Shown here piece after piece: positions 36,901-50,493 of a stretch of 64,000 bases of DNA. The position numbers and the translations under genes are program-made. Source of the DNA: Synchiropus splendidus (Eukaryota; Chordata; Actinopteri; Syngnathiformes; Callionymidae). The DNA lies in assembly GCF_027744825.2 (NCBI RefSeq), contig NC_071336.1:16276501-16340500 (forward strand). Reading direction: 5' to 3'. Below the pieces are notes generated by a model, which made no database searches, was not told the DNA's origin, and saw only the letters and a program-made list of their open reading frames with translations. Positions within the stretch are counted from its first letter, which is position 1; every line of letters begins with the position of its first letter.

Positions 36901-39900
36901 ACGTGTTGCCTCCCCCAGTCCTCCAGTCCCATATACTGTCCCTTGAAAGACACAATTGTCCCGTATCTAATGAGGAAATTAAGCACTGTGAAATTCGTTT
37001 GGAGTTAGTGTGATTTCTGCCCTAGACAGGCAGTAAATGACCCCATCTGCTTGTATGTATGTTGAGTTTTTTTTCAAGTAACTGGATTACCTATTATTAT
37101 GTCTGTAGTTGGTTGCATGTTCTCCATGACCTGTGTGTGTCAAACATGAGCCACCAAAGGGCTGCAAAGTTTTGGTTCAATCCAGGCGCTGATCCGAATC
37201 AATGTTCTATCTCACACATTTCCCTCAAATTTCATCCATATCCGTCCATAACTATGCAAGTTACTTTGAACGCAAACAAACCAATGGTTTTGAAAACATA
37301 ACTTGAGAAAATATTTTCTTTCATAAGCAGATGTGTGTTATTAAGTTTTAACATTGTTGTTCTAGAACGTGAGGAAATGCTTTTTAAGCACACCTCATAA
37401 AGTAATTTTCATTTCTAACCCTTTGGTTCTGTAGTAGTTTGTTCGGTTTTGTGTTGATATTTTCCATCTGGAGAAGGTCCAACTGACCAGCAAGATACTT
37501 AGATATGCTGCCCATTTGATAGAGCATGAAATTAGTTTTGGTCCTGCAAATCATAAAGAAAAAAATGGTCCCCGTTTCTGTATTCATCTATAGCATCATG
37601 GTGTACGAATGACTCTAGTTACCCCATGTGTTTTCCTGCTGCTGATTATATACAGTACATGCGTGACCAGACATTTGCCACGCATAAGTTTGTCAGGCTG
37701 AAAGATAATCTAAGTCAAATCCAATTCAGTTAACCGATGACCTTAGATGGCATTTGCTGTTTACCATGAGACCTGAACCAGTTTCTGCCATTGGAACCTT
37801 TTGGTTACTGTTTGATATATTCAGTTGAAATTTTTTTAAGTATGACGGAAACTTAAGCACAGAAACTGTTCTGTTGGATGCGTCTGCTCTGCTATTACCT
37901 GAATATTCCCACTGGGGTTCCGAGGAGAAATTTTCAAACATAGCTCCGGAGTCAGCTGTCCAATCCACACTGGGACACTTCCCCCCTCTGTGACCAGGCA
38001 GAAGAGCGTGTAATAGTGCATGTTTTCATTTGCCTTGGTACGAGGCCAGCTGTTGGGCCGAGCTGTGTGTGGTAGTGGGGGGAGATCCACAGGGCAAGCC
38101 ATGGCTGGCCGACGTTAAGAACCGAGACCTGGTCTTGGGCCATTTGTGGTGTCCACTGGGACAGAAGAGGCGGGCGTCTTTCAGTCCCAAGTTATTGGAT
38201 ATTCTGTGCTTGCATTTAAGGGAGTGGGGGGCTCTTTTGAGTTTGTAAGACAAATTGTTAGAAGGGAGATGCAGAGTGTTGGATGTGTGGAATTTAATGG
38301 CAACAAGGGAGAAGAAGAAAGGGAAGTGGGAGTGCGGCAGGATTGTGTGTATTTCAGCAGTGTTTGTGCCTTATCCGAGGCATTTTAGAGTGTGTGTGAA
38401 ATGACTCCAGACTGTGGTCACTTGTTTATTTGTTAGGCTGAGGAATGAAGACAATTACACTCTCAGGAGAAGAATGTTGATCTGCCCCTCCACTTTCGGG
38501 ATGCAATCCCTCTCAGCGTGTGATGGATGGATGGAAAGAGACAGCAGAAACTCATTTGTTAACTAACATGTGAAAGCCACAGTCCCTCTATGTAAAGCAA
38601 AGACTTCCTGCCTCGCCTCTTAACTCATTGTCACAACAATCCAGCCATATGCTAACACTCACCCACAAAACCAGCTCTCAACAGCTGCTTACCGAAGCCC
38701 AGTGGAGCCTGACCAAGTCTCACACCACCAGGACTGAAGCTGGTGGACGACGCTGGCAGGGAAAAACTTGAAAGAGTAGAGAGACTCACACCAGCCCCTG
38801 CCCCAGTAAACTAGTGTAATAATAACATTGTGGTGGGCTGCTGGGGGGGAAATTACACAGCTGAAGCCCGCTGTTTGCTTCCCTGTCAAACACGGCGAGA
38901 ACTCAGAGGCAGGCAACCTTGTCAGTTTGTCTGCTCAAGTATAGTCTTCACGCTTGATGGGTGGTTTGAAGATGGCCACTTAGGAGCTCCCTAATTATCT
39001 GTCTGAATGGTGTACAGCTAGCTGCATGTGTTGTATTAAATGTAAACAAACTTCTTATTGCTGTCAGAATCAGTGGTTGTTGTGGTTTCGGAAGTTTGTT
39101 GGTCACTGAGTGTGGTCCATGGTGAGCTCTCTGCTCGTGCTGCGTTTGCTTTGTCCGGTTCCCGCTGAATTGTCAACCCAAGAATTTTTTGGTGCTTTTC
39201 TCTGTCATCTCTTGTTCATAAATCAGTAACTGTTTGGGGTGAAAGAGAAACTGCCTCCATGGATTTGACTAATTTGATAGTTGAGTGTACAATATTCCAA
39301 TAACAAATGTTGAAAGTCAAACGTTTGCGTTAGAAAAAGCGATTTGCCCTGAAGTGGTCGATGCTGGTTTCACTGTATATTCTGTACTTGTCCAAGCCTG
39401 ATCTACGTCCATTTTCATGTATTCATTTATTTTACGTCAGTAGTCAACACTAGGATAAGGACGTATATCTGTTGCATGTCATTGTTTTTTCAGTCGTCTT
39501 TAATGATGAAATGCTCTGCGATTTTTAAATAAGCTGTTTAAATTTTTCATCTTTATTTCTATCTTTCAATAAGTGGAAATAAGCTTTCTGATGTTAAAAA
39601 ACACCCATAATTTATCAAATTACCTTTCATGGCAGCCGAGTAAACTTTCCAGCACTGAAAAAAAAAATCCAAAACCACATGCTTCAAGCTTTTAAGCAGC
39701 TCACTGAAAAAGCTGAAAAAACATTTAGCTTTTTGCGAACCGTCCATTTAACAGCAGACAGTAACCATCCTTGCCAATAGACCATCGTAGAACCACCTGT
39801 TGCTGCGATCTGTTATTGTCTGTGTGCTTTTCATATGTGTTACATGTAAACCGTCTGATTTGGCTGCCGTTTCATCTTTTCTTGATGGCTTTGCGAAATG

Positions 39901-42900
39901 TGTAAATGCACTTTCAGCCTTTGTTCCTCCTCGCTGCAGCAACAGAGTGTCAGCAACAACCCTGCTATTATGTTTTGCAACCACGGATTTAAAGCCTCTC
40001 AGTCTCACTACTGCTGTGTTTTTCAGGGTGGTGAAGGAAGAGATTTCGGACGACGGTGCCAAGTTGCCTTGTTTCAATGGGAGAGTGGTGTCATGGGTAA
40101 GATGTCATCTGGCTATAATTGCTCTACGAGTCGCATTTGACTATGTATCACTGTATAGATGTTTCATTCTCACTGCCTCCAGTGAAGCTCTCAGAATCAC
40201 ATCACAGTTGGTCCTTTGTAGCCAGTAACTGGCCTTTTCTTACCCATTGTCTTATAGGGTGGTTTAAAATTTGGTGTAACCTAAATGCAGTTCTTCTGGA
40301 CTAGATAGAAGGACTTAAAAACTTGTTATAAATGTAGTGATAAACTCCAGTTTTCACCTGTTGTGTTGTGCCCTCGCTTTCTGGCTCTGCTCCGCCTCCA
40401 CAGCCCGTGTGCAGCTGCGCTGTAAGCACCAGAGCAGTGACAGAAAGTGCTGTAATACAATGAGCGAAAACGGTGCATTAAAAAATTGAATGTTAATAAA
40501 ACACATAAGATTTCCTTGGTCTGATGTGACAAGTCCAGCTATGTAGGCACTCAGAATCAATCATCAATGCGGCTCGGTGCTGGACCTGTTTTCAAAACTT
40601 AACACCATTACTCAAAATGCATCCTCGTGCATTTTTGATGACGATACACAACATAATCACAGCTCCATCCGCGGCATGTCGGCCAGGATGTCCGTACATA
40701 ATCTTTTTTTTGTCTTAAATTTAGTGGGTGTGGCTTGTACTCGGGTGCACGCAATAGTCCAATTACGGTGTCCCAACAAAAATGCACTCCATGCAGTCCA
40801 AGAGGGCATGTCCTGTCTTCAGTGCACCAATTCAGTAGGCTAACATGCCTTGCTTGCTAATGTGTCATCAAAGGAGGTTGCAGTGTTGCATGTTTTAATT
40901 GAAGCAGAAATCTTTCTCCTCAAAACATCTGTGGTGTGGTTGAACACTACAGTGTGGTGCAGCCCGGGAAAGATTGGATTTACAGTGTTGTTTTTGTGGT
41001 GCCGGTCGTGTATGAATGTGAAGCAACACTCGGACGGAAAACTCCCTGCTCAGTTGCCCCTCTGCCTGCAGGTTCCATTTGAATAGAGACGACAAACCAG
41101 GACTTGGCCCAGACTAGCAGGTTTGAGCTCGAGCATCTGTTAAGTGCATAAGAATGAAGGGAGGCATTAGAGGGGGAACAAAGCGAGCAGACCGGAGGGA
41201 TTGACATGTGATCCCCCAGCCAAGACGGGTGGAGGGCTCCCACAAGTGTTTCTCAGTTGCTCAAGTGAGAAGGGGGGACCTGGCTGTGCTGGGGAAAAAT
41301 GTAGGACGTGGAGTGAGAACAAGCCTGACTTCATTTGAGCCAGCTAACTGGACGGTGCTGAGCATGTTTACAACATCAGGTTGAGTTTGATGAAGTCATG
41401 GAAGGACACCTGAAGAAGAGAAATCAGCATTCCTGTCTGCACTACACACTGTCATCCAGGCCACTGCTCACTTCCATTGCTTCACACTGTGTTTTGTCTG
41501 ACTTGCTGTAACCTGATTTGGCAGTGATGGCGTGATGATCAAAGCCTGGCGAGGGCTAGTTAACTAGTAATTACAGGAAAGTCAAGACGCTGTTTTAGAT
41601 GTTGAAGAATAGTGTGACACTATCTGATGCTGCTGCTGTCAGTGGGTTGATGTGCCCCAGTAAATTTGGGTCTTTTTGGGTCCATAAAATAATCCAACTT
41701 TGCATCCTATTTCTATTAAAACTGAAGTCTCGTACCATTAAAAAAATGAAAAGGGTTAACATCGGAATGCCGTTAACCGATAAAACCAAGCCCCGTGTGA
41801 TGTGGTTTGATATCTCTCGATAAATTTTATTATGACGCCATGATTGCGCAACACATGCACATTCTTTGCTGATGTTATAATTGGAGTTCATACTCCTCCC
41901 CACTAGTTTACTTTGGTGGTGAAAATGGTTGTAAATGCTTAACATGTTATTTATATTTCATCTTTGTGACCCACTGCTGCTGACTTCAACTGTGACCTTG
42001 AACTGTATTTAACCAATCATGAAGCGATCCAACAGAGACAAGGAAGCAAACAGGCCTGTTGTGCATTTATTGAATTGATCACAACAAAATCCTTAACTTT
42101 TCATTCTGAGGAGTAAATGTCAAATGCACCTCTGACCAATTTTAGAAAAGAAAAAAACCTTGCTATCTGTTGCATAAGTAGCAATTAAAAAGAGTTTATG
42201 TAAGCACCTGTGAAAGCAACTATTTGATTTGACAATAAGAACTTTAACTGGCAACTTTCATAAATCTTGTATGCTGTTTGCTTCATCTGAATATTAAATA
42301 TTCATTTTATTTATCACATCCAGTTTTTGTCATCAGTTTGGAATATTGTCTTTTTTCCCCCCTCTAATAAATTGAGTCTCGTTCTTTAGATTAGATGTAG
42401 TTATTGAATACAAGTTAAAGCCAGAACATCATTAGCAGTTCAGTTCTAACAGTTGCTCATCTGTTCTGAGATGGGAGGGATAAAAAAATAAGAACCCTTG
42501 GTCTGCATGGAACGTAGTCGTGACCAGTTAAACACGTGTCATGGGTTTAACTGGTCAATGGGAATTTTTTTAAATCATTATTTGAAAAAAAAAATCATCA
42601 TTATGGTGAATATATTTTTTCAGCCTATATCGGGCCTCCTTTGTATATATAGTTGTAAAAATGATTGAGAACCATGGAGCATTGCCAGTCCTGGACCTGT
42701 GTGCTCATGTTTTTGGACGGAGTGCGTTTCCTGTCCGTCTGTGTTAGCAGTGTCAGTAACCTAATGCTGTGCTGCAGCTTTTGTAATGGTTGACGTGAGA
42801 TACTGTGCGTTTGTGGGCCACTTTTGTTATATAATGAAGAGGGACGGTTGCAAGTGTAGGATAGCGTTCCAGTCTGCCCCTGAGACGTCCCTCTGAAAGG

Positions 42901-45900
42901 AGCACAGTGTTTGTGTGTCAAAGTAATTGACATCTTTGCCATTTATTCCCCTTCCATCCCGCCCTCCTCCGCATCCTTTTTGTAAGAATTCCTCCAGGCC
43001 TCATCCCTTCTTCTCTGACTCTGGAAGTCATCTCAATGTGTCTGTCTCTGTTTTATCAGCTGGTTTCGTCCGACGCTCCTGCAGCAGAGCCTCCTGTCGC
43101 TGTGGTCCCACCAGTAGAAGCAGTGAAGCAGCCATCACCTCCTCCGCCTCCACTGCCACCTCCTCCTTTAGAGAGAACTGGGGGCATCGGGGACTCCAGA
43201 CCGCCGTCCTTCCAGTGAGCACTGTTTGTCAAAAGCTATCCTGCGATACGCGATGATGACGAGGATATTGCATGTTGTGCTGACCCTCTCACGCCCAGTA
43301 TCAGCTTACTTCAAGAGGAGCAGGAATACCTGATCTTCATTGGAGCCGCCCTTGTTGTTTACCTTTACAAATCACATAAAGCTTTTGATAGAGAGACGTG
43401 TTGGGAAAGACCTACATATTAATGCTATCACAATAAGAGCTGGGCCAGGCTACAGTGCAGTATTTCAGCATGTCATCTACTGTGCAAAATATATTCGCTC
43501 CTGTTTCATCTTATTGCCCAGAGTTGGTTACATTTCAGTGTGAAAAATTGGTTTGAGCTACTGTCGTAATCTGTTTCTGATCATTTGGAGCACTGGATGT
43601 CTATTTCCATTCAGTTTGCGTCTGTTGGTTTTGCTTTAATATTAAGTTAAACAATCTGTCCTCAAGTGTACTCAGTGTGTGGTTTCCCGCTGACCATACA
43701 CGTCATTTATTTCCAGGATTTTACCACAATTGCTCTAACAAATGGCTGCAAAGCCTCTTTAGGGTGCCTCAGACGTTAAGGCCGGCAATTGGGATCGCAG
43801 AAAATCATCTAGGTTTTTTAACTGGCATCACCGCCATAATGCATAGTGACGTGTTGTTTGGGTGTTTCTCTATGTTGTACTCACACCTGTTAACCGTGAG
43901 GAAAACCACATAAGATCCTTTTCTTAATGGCTGAAATGTTGCTTGTACTTTGGAAGGGTGAGAGCAACCCCCTGTTTCAAGATGTTGGAATTGTATGAGT
44001 GATGCAGATGTTGGCCAGAAGGTGACCGAGCGTTTCCTCTAGGCATGCTTTCTGAAATGATATTGATCTTCATTCTTGCTATATATTTTTGCTTAAAACC
44101 AGTGTTTCTGACATGTTAAGTGTGGATAAACGTGGATGTATATTTTGTTAATGGTCATGTAACCGGACTGTATTGACATTTTGTGGTGTGACTCTTGACT
44201 GAAAAGACATATCAACAGACCACCGAGCAACAGCAAAAACTCTGAATGAAATCTTTTTTGTGGTGATCTTTTTTTTTTATGTTTACTAATGGAGTAGTAC
44301 TCTCTCCTGCTTCCCTTCCAGTCCAAATGCTACCGGCAGTGTGGAGACACTGGACGAGCAGACAGAAACCGAGTCAGTGGTTTCCTTCAGGAGAGAGCGA
44401 CCACGACACAGAGAGAACATGGAGCAGCACGGTAAGAATCATACGCTTCTATCAAGATCTGGCGCTTCTCCATGGGCTCTCAGATGAAAGGGCCGTGATG
44501 GGATCTGGGAATGAGGAATGTTGGTCAGATGTAGGAAAAGCTTTCTCCAACATGTTTACTGTCTGGTGTTAGGACCCCGCATGAACGGACAGAGTCGTCT
44601 AGAGCGCCACCTCGCAGGATACGAGAGCTCCAGCACTGTCATGAGCAGCGAGCTGGAGACCACCAGCTTCTGTGACTCTGATGACGATGACACCATGAGC
44701 AGGTATGACAGTCTCATTAGATGAGATGTTTTGCATTTGCCCCTCAGTCTTGTCATGTCTCCTTATAACAAATATAACAACACTTGCGGTTCCTGATGGA
44801 TTATGGAACCACATAGTCACATTGGCTATCTGGATATTCGTTTTTAAAGATGCATCTTCCTGTGTTAAAAAGAGTGTGTGGAACTTGCAGTTCTCTCGTT
44901 GCTCTCACTAGTTGGCTGCGAGAACATGTTCATTAACGGTTTACTGCAGCGTCGTGCTTCCAGCCGTTCACCTTCTTTTCACCCTTGAACTCCAGGTTCA
45001 GTAGTGCAACCGAGCAGAGCACAGCCTCCAGGCTCCTGAAGAGGCACCGCAGACGCAGGAAACAGCGCCCCCCTCGTCTGGAGAGGGTGAGTCTATAACA
45101 CCACATACAAGTGTCTTTCTTCTCCTTTTTTTTCCATGGTAATGTTCATGGTTTTTGTTTTTTTTTGTTCGTCTTCTAGGCGTCATCCTTTAGCAGCGTG
45201 ACTGACTCCACGATGTCCTTGAACATCATCACCGTCACCCTCAACATGGGTATGTGTGCGCTCGCCTGTAGTCTGGTCTGACTGCCGATGTAGAGAGATG
45301 TTAGAGTTCATCCTGCATTTGCTGTTTGTACTCTATACAGAGAAGTACAACTTTCTGGGCATCAGTATTGTGGGCCAGAGCAACGAGAGGGGGGACGGAG
45401 GAATCTACATCGGCTCCATCATGAAGGGAGGAGCTGTAGCTGCAGATGGGCGTATAGAACCCGGAGACATGCTACTGCAGGTTAGAACCAGAAAACTAAC
45501 TCATCCAAGACTGTATGAATGTTTTGGCTTACAACACAAAGCTCTGATGTGACCTTAAGCATCTGCCTGAAGAAGTCTTCTGATCACCTCACCAGGTCAA
45601 TGACATCAACTTTGAGAACATGAGCAACGACGACGCTGTCCGGGTGCTGAGGGAGATCGTACACAAGCCAGGGTAAGTGCAGCTTCAGGCGGGAGATGGT
45701 TTCATCAGTCTGGTGAGCAGCTGGCGTGACCTTTGTCTTCTGCTGTTTTCAGCCCAATAATTCTGACTGTGGCCAAGTGCTGGGATCCTTCTCCTCAGGG
45801 CTACTTCACTCTCCCCCGCAGTAAGTTTGAGCGCATTCCTAGCTTTAATATTTGTTTCATGTTATTTTAGTGATTTCTTTGCTGCAGTCACTAACAGATT

Positions 45901-48399
45901 CTTCTCTGTGCAGATGAACCGATTCGACCTATCGACCCGGCAGCCTGGGTCAGCCACTCTGTAGCCATGACTGGCACCTACCCTCCCTTCCCCGGCAGCT
46001 CCTCCCTGAGCACCATCACCTCCTCCTCTTCAGTAACAGAGACAGAACGTAAGAGTTTTTGATCCCTTCCAGAGCAGATTCTTTTGTCTTTTCATTTTGT
46101 GTTCTCTTTTCGCATCAAAACTTTCTTTTTCCTTTCTTCAAACCCACTAAAGTGACTGTCTAACTTTATATTGAAGTTGTCTTCCATTTTGTGGTCCTTT
46201 GAAAATGTTTTTATTAGCCTTCTTGCTTTGTTTAAGACTAAGATTGTGTGTTTCCCTCTCTGCAGGTTTTGATGATTTCAACTTATCTCTACACTCCGAC
46301 ATGGCCTCGGTGGCCAAAGCCATGGCTTCTCCAGAGTCCGGCCTGGAAGTCCGAGACCGCATGTGGCTGAAGATCACCATCCCCAACGCCTTCCTTGGTG
46401 AGCCATAGTTTGGAAACCCTTTCCATGGCTCACATGACATTACAGTGCAGCCACTATGTCCTGGGAATGAAAAGCGTGTGATACGTGGAGGGGGAGGGGG
46501 GCTGTGGTACCACTGTGTCCTGACTGCAAACATGTGTTAAATTAGAATCACCTGCAGCTGAACAACCAGCAGTGATTGCATAAACTGCAAGTTTGTCCGA
46601 TTTGGAATGACGATGAGGTTTTTGGTGGTTTGCTGTTATTCAGAATAGTCAACCAGCCCGGGGTGAAGTAACCGACTTAAAATGTTGAAAATGTTCAGAG
46701 AGCAACGGGAGACCAAACAAAGTTGCACCTCTTCCCTTGCAGTAAATACCAGGCTGCTACGGTCTTTAAAGCAGGGAACCGCCATCCAAACGTTCTATTT
46801 GTTCTGGCTTTTTTTATTGACTCAGTGTTTGGGTGCTTCTGTTTATCATTTGGATGGAATTTTCCTGTCTGTCTCTGTGGTGTGAACATTTCCACATCCT
46901 CAACATACTGTTGGATTGTCCGTCTCCAGGCTCAGATGTAGTCGAGTGGCTGTTCCATCACATCGAGGGCTTCCAGGACCGCCGGGAAGCCAGGAAGTAC
47001 GCCAGCAACCTGCTGAAAGCAGGCTTCATTCGACACACAGTCAACAAGATCACCTTCTCTGAACAGTGCTACTACGTCTTCGGAGACCTGAGCGACTGTG
47101 AGAATTGTAAGTCGATGGCACAAGTCAGACTGGAGAGTTGGTCAAGTGAATATTTAAGACTCACAAGGCCTCCTTCAGTATTTACTGTTTCAAAAGTGGA
47201 GGAGTTGCAGAACTATTGCTAGACTTGCTAGTACGTCTGGCTGAAATGATTAAATCACTCTGAGGCATTGTATTGATATTAATAAGGGACATTTTGCCCT
47301 GTCAAACAAGAGCTGAATGAGGTCGGTAAAGGCAGAGTGTGTTTTGGTGAGTCCTGCATTCCACTGGAGTCCACAAATGTTGTGCTATTGTTCCCCTTAG
47401 ACATGGCAAACCTGTCCCTGAATGACAATGACGGCTCCAGCGGAGCCTCAGACCAGGACACCCTGGCTCCGCTGCCCCTCCCTGGGGCTTCCCCGTGGCC
47501 CATGATGCACACCTTCCCATACCAGCCGTACCCCACCCACCCGTACTCCAGCCAGCCGCCTCCATACCACGAGCTCACCAGCTACAGCTACGCCCCTGGT
47601 AGCACGGGCAGTCAGCACAGTGAAGGTGAGTGCTCATGCAGCAGATCGAGAACATCAAATCCACGAAAATAATGGATGTTAGACTTGAAAAGCTTTTTGT
47701 ACTTGACTTCACTACGTCACACAGGTTAGGATGTCTGTGAGTACTTGACCTCGACCTGCGTTGTTTTAACACTACATGCAACTGCTAAGACTGTTTAGTG
47801 TGTGGGTGTGTGTGTTCTGAGCTTGTTTTGTTTTTTTCCCTCCAGGAAGCCGAAGTAGTGGCTCAACGAGAAGCGAGGGGGATCGACGCCGCAGCAGCAA
47901 AGGTCCTGGCAGCACCGTGGGTGGTGAAAAGTCCCCATCTGGTGGCGCCGGTGAAGGTGGTGCGGAGTCGCGCTCCGGCAGCGGCAGTGAATCGGAATAC
48001 TCCACCCGCAGCAGCTTGAGACGAGGTCATGGCTCAGCAGCTCCCAGCGAACACAGCCACGCCTCCTCCCAGCGCTCGCATCACCACAGGATGCCGCAGC
48101 CGCCACACATGTCTCCCTACCCCCCGGGAATCCTTCCATACAACCCCATGATGGTGATGATGGTCCCGCAGCACCCGCACCCTGCCATGGCGGCGCACGC
48201 TCTGCCCCATGCGCAGCAGCTGGCCACAGCCGCCATGCACCCGGCTCTACCCCCGCCTCCCTCCTCCACGCCAGGAGGACCTCCCGGCGCACCCCCCACT
48301 CGTGACCTGGGCTCCGTGCCACCAGAGCTGACTGCATCTCGCCAGTCCTTCCACCTGGCCATGGGCAACCCCAGCGAGTTCTTTGTGGACGTCATGTAG
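33989..48399 (+). CDS. dvl2: Dishevelled segment polarity protein 2
   Basis: Cytoplasmic Wnt-pathway scaffold linking Frizzled receptors to Axin and to planar-polarity effectors. Fifteen coding exons join in frame to 764 codons: 33989-34149, 40027-40096, 43060-43214, 44322-44431, 44573-44702, 44996-45086, 45180-45249, 45341-45480, 45596-45672, 45753-45820, 45914-46048, 46266-46397, 46930-47106, 47401-47625, 47846-48399. Domains in order: DIX from residue 4 ([13 protein letters not shown]), a Ser/acidic stretch and basic tract ([18 protein letters not shown]) near 215-235, PDZ about 250-345 ([10 protein letters not shown]), DEP about 430-505 ([19 protein letters not shown]), PPPY at 558-561 overlapping the YHEL adaptor-binding motif, a His/Pro-rich region, and the invariant end [11 protein letters not shown]. 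The [11 protein letters not shown] start, [10 protein letters not shown], the LLKRHRRRR tract and SSSLSTITS favour DVL2 over DVL1 or DVL3, although PNYKFFFKS resembles DVL3. Human DVL2 is 736 residues. Nothing is truncated. Confidence 0.97.
34150..40026 (+). other. dvl2 intron 1 (5.9 kb)
   Basis: Donor GG|GTGAGTT and acceptor TTTTTCAG|GG. It is the longest intron of the gene, as is usual for a first intron that may carry enhancers. It holds one antisense ORF of interest (35,383-35,604); other open frames look random. Confidence 0.85.
35383..35604 (-). CDS. Antisense ORF in dvl2 intron 1: small signal-peptide or single-pass protein (73 aa)
   Basis: The reverse strand of dvl2 intron 1 has an ATG (35,604, A at -3) opening a 73-codon ORF ending in TAG; an in-frame ATG at 35,631 would add nine residues but has a poorer context. 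The first 22 residues ([19 protein letters not shown]) form a clear hydrophobic segment ending with basic residues. The rest is hydrophilic, with an acidic patch ([14 protein letters not shown]), NYFQHG, and one RR pair near the C-terminus. I know no matching family. It could be a small secreted or type-II membrane protein, an intronless retrocopy, or chance; no clear AATAAA was found downstream on this strand. Amino-acid composition is more protein-like than that of neighbouring open frames. Confidence 0.3.
   Translation of the reverse strand: MLFLWACLVVALVLPVRVCLRSVNPNGDTEEDAAANTVEDVRPINYFQHGVSPSAAGDLHLSNQGRRPHQETY
40097..43059 (+). other. dvl2 intron 2 (3.0 kb)
   Basis: Donor TGG|GTAAGA, acceptor TTTTATCAG|CTGG. 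No further coding exon or obvious mobile element seen. Confidence 0.8.
43215..44321 (+). other. dvl2 intron 3 (1.1 kb)
   Basis: Donor CA|GTGAGC, acceptor CCCTTCCAG|TCC. It contains short AT-rich runs and no coding signal. Confidence 0.8.
46398..46929 (+). other. dvl2 intron 12 (532 bp)
   Basis: Splits the DEP domain after AFLG (donor CTTG|GTGAGC, acceptor GTCTCCAG|GC). No coding signal. Confidence 0.8.
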
Positions 48400-49297
48400 T
48401 CTCCCGATGACTGCACCTCCGCTTGTGTTTGGACGCGGGTTTGGCTGTAGCTTTTTGTGCTCACTGGGTTTGGGGTTGAGGGCACTTGTTACAAAATTGG
48501 TGACAACAGGGTGAAACATTAACAAGAGTCAAAGTGGGTTGCAACATTTTAAAAATTAAATAGAGAACCAGCCAAATAAACATGGCTGACACATCGTGGA
48601 TTAACTTATTTTAGGCTCTGGATATTTCTCAACGTTTTCTTTTTTAAATATATAGCGAACCCTGAGTTCACCATAACTGGGTTTAATTTGAGCAAGAATA
48701 AAGGGGAGCAGCTTCCTCAAATCCAACTAGTGACCTTTTAAAGTAGTAAACTGCTGGATTAAACACCGCATGGTCCCAGGTGCACCCTGTGTGTGACGGT
48801 GACACCATGTCTGCGTCATCATGCCGAATGTTGAGTGCCTTACTTGCTTTTTTTTTGTTGGTTTGTTTTTTTGGTGACACTCCCGGTACATAGAAACTTC
48901 GTTGTCTGACAATGAATCTCTGTCTATTTTATTTTACACCTTTGTAAATTCAGTCATGCTCAAATGTGAAAGATAAGGTCCAAAAAGGTCGACTGTGTAG
49001 AGGTCTGGTAATGTTTCAGGAGGGTTGCCACGGTGACCAGAGATCTTGTGGTACTAGCTTGTATAAGTGGTACTTTGTGTCAGTGTTTCTCTCCAGTTAC
49101 TGTGACCCTCCAGCTTTACATGCTTTTTTTTTATTTTCCTGACTTACAATATTCATCCATTTCTTTGTATTTTATGAGTGACTATATAAATCATGTGTAA
49201 CCAAACTACTAAGGTGCTAAATGAAGTCATCGTTGGAAGAGGATTGACAGCAACACGCTGTGGTAATTACACCTTTGTTTGTGTACTTGAGAATAAA
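48400..49297 (+). other. dvl2 3' UTR and poly(A) signal
   Basis: The likely main poly(A) signal is AATAAA at 49,292-49,297. An earlier AATAAA near 48,574-48,579 and another near 48,694 could give shorter forms. The region is non-coding and U-rich. Confidence 0.55.
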
Positions 49298-50112
49298 TTT
49301 GATACTCACATCCTGCCAAGATCTACTGTCAACCTTTCACCCCAATGAGCACATGCATGTGACAGGGTTTTTCACAGGTCCATATGGATGAAGAATGTTC
49401 ATGGCAGCACTTTTGTCATCTGTGCATTGTTTTCTTAGTTCCTAATTTATTTATTTTTTAATTAACTTTGAGGCTAGTGAGGTCTTTAGTGTACATGTCT
49501 TTTCTTTTGAGAAGGGCTTTCCAGGCTTCTTATTAAAAAGGGTCAATGTTGAATCTGCAGGGCCAACAGCTATATTTTCTATGGATATACATTAAATGTA
49601 GTGGATTTAGTTACTGCATTGTAAATAACACAGTGAAACATAAACAAAGCTAAAACTTACCTTGCCAAAATATGCCAGCATTGCATATCTGAATGTCAGG
49701 TCAAGGTTTCATGCTTTTGATCATGAGGAACAAGCTTTGTGGTGGGGTCACGTTACCGTTTCATATAAGAAATGTCATTTTTACCCACCTTTTTCTCTTG
49801 TTTACGGTCACCATTTTTACAAATGTGTATTATTATGTATTATTTCCGGTTGGCAAATCTGACAAAGCACAAATCATATACTTTAAGACGGAGGCTAATT
49901 TTAATATACTGACTATTATACACTTCATGTACACATTGACTGTGGCCAGGTTGCGTTTGTGAACACATTCATGGTGATTGGATTCATTTCAAATTGGTAA
50001 ATGCCTATTTCAACTGAAAAATACAACAAATTAATGAAGTTAATGATGAATAAATAGAATATAACTATAGGTAATATAATGCATGATTCATTTTTCATTT
50101 GCACTATTCATA

Positions 50113-50187
<75 letters not shown>

Positions 50188-50300
50188 GAGGGCGAATGTA
50201 TTTTTTCTGTTTCGAAATTCAGAATGTGATTAATGTCCGGACAGGGTGAGATGGAGGAAGATAGCGACCCCTGAAGGGAGAAGCCGAAAGAAAAAAAAGA
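49298..50300. other. Intergenic region between dvl2 and slx1
   Basis: AT-rich, no exon seen. It contains the compound microsatellite at 50,116-50,184. Confidence 0.5.
50116..50184. repeat. Compound (CA)n(TA)n microsatellite
   Basis: About 19 CA units run directly into about 16 TA units, roughly 310 bases upstream of the slx1 start codon. Confidence 0.95.
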
Positions 50301-50335
50301 ATGTCTAGTTTAATGTCCCAGCAAAGCCGCCGTCG

Positions 50336-50368
50336 TGACGTCACCATGCGCGTTTTACTGCGCATGTG
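50336..50368 (+). promoter_or_regulatory. slx1 promoter elements: CRE palindrome and NRF1-like site
   Basis: TGACGTCA at 50,336-50,343 is a perfect CREB/ATF palindrome. CTGCGCATGT at 50,359-50,368 resembles half of an NRF1 site. No TATA box is evident, which fits a housekeeping DNA-repair gene. Confidence 0.4.
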
Positions 50369-50493
50369 TGACACTTGTTTTTGAATCCAATCGTTTCTCG
50401 AGCACAAATCGTGAACATATCGGTTTGAACCAGGCATGGAATCTTAAATGTCTCACCTCGGAGCGCCTTCTCGTAGGTTCTACCTCCCTCACG

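Noticed and set aside
46199..46408. ORF starting [18 protein letters not shown] that looks like a secreted protein
   Set aside because: The leader is intron 11 of dvl2 (polypyrimidine tract read as Leu/Phe/Val) running into exon 12.
47795..48337. 180-codon reverse-strand ORF over the last dvl2 exon
   Set aside because: It is a shadow of the GC-rich dvl2 C-terminal coding sequence, with no domain or splice support.
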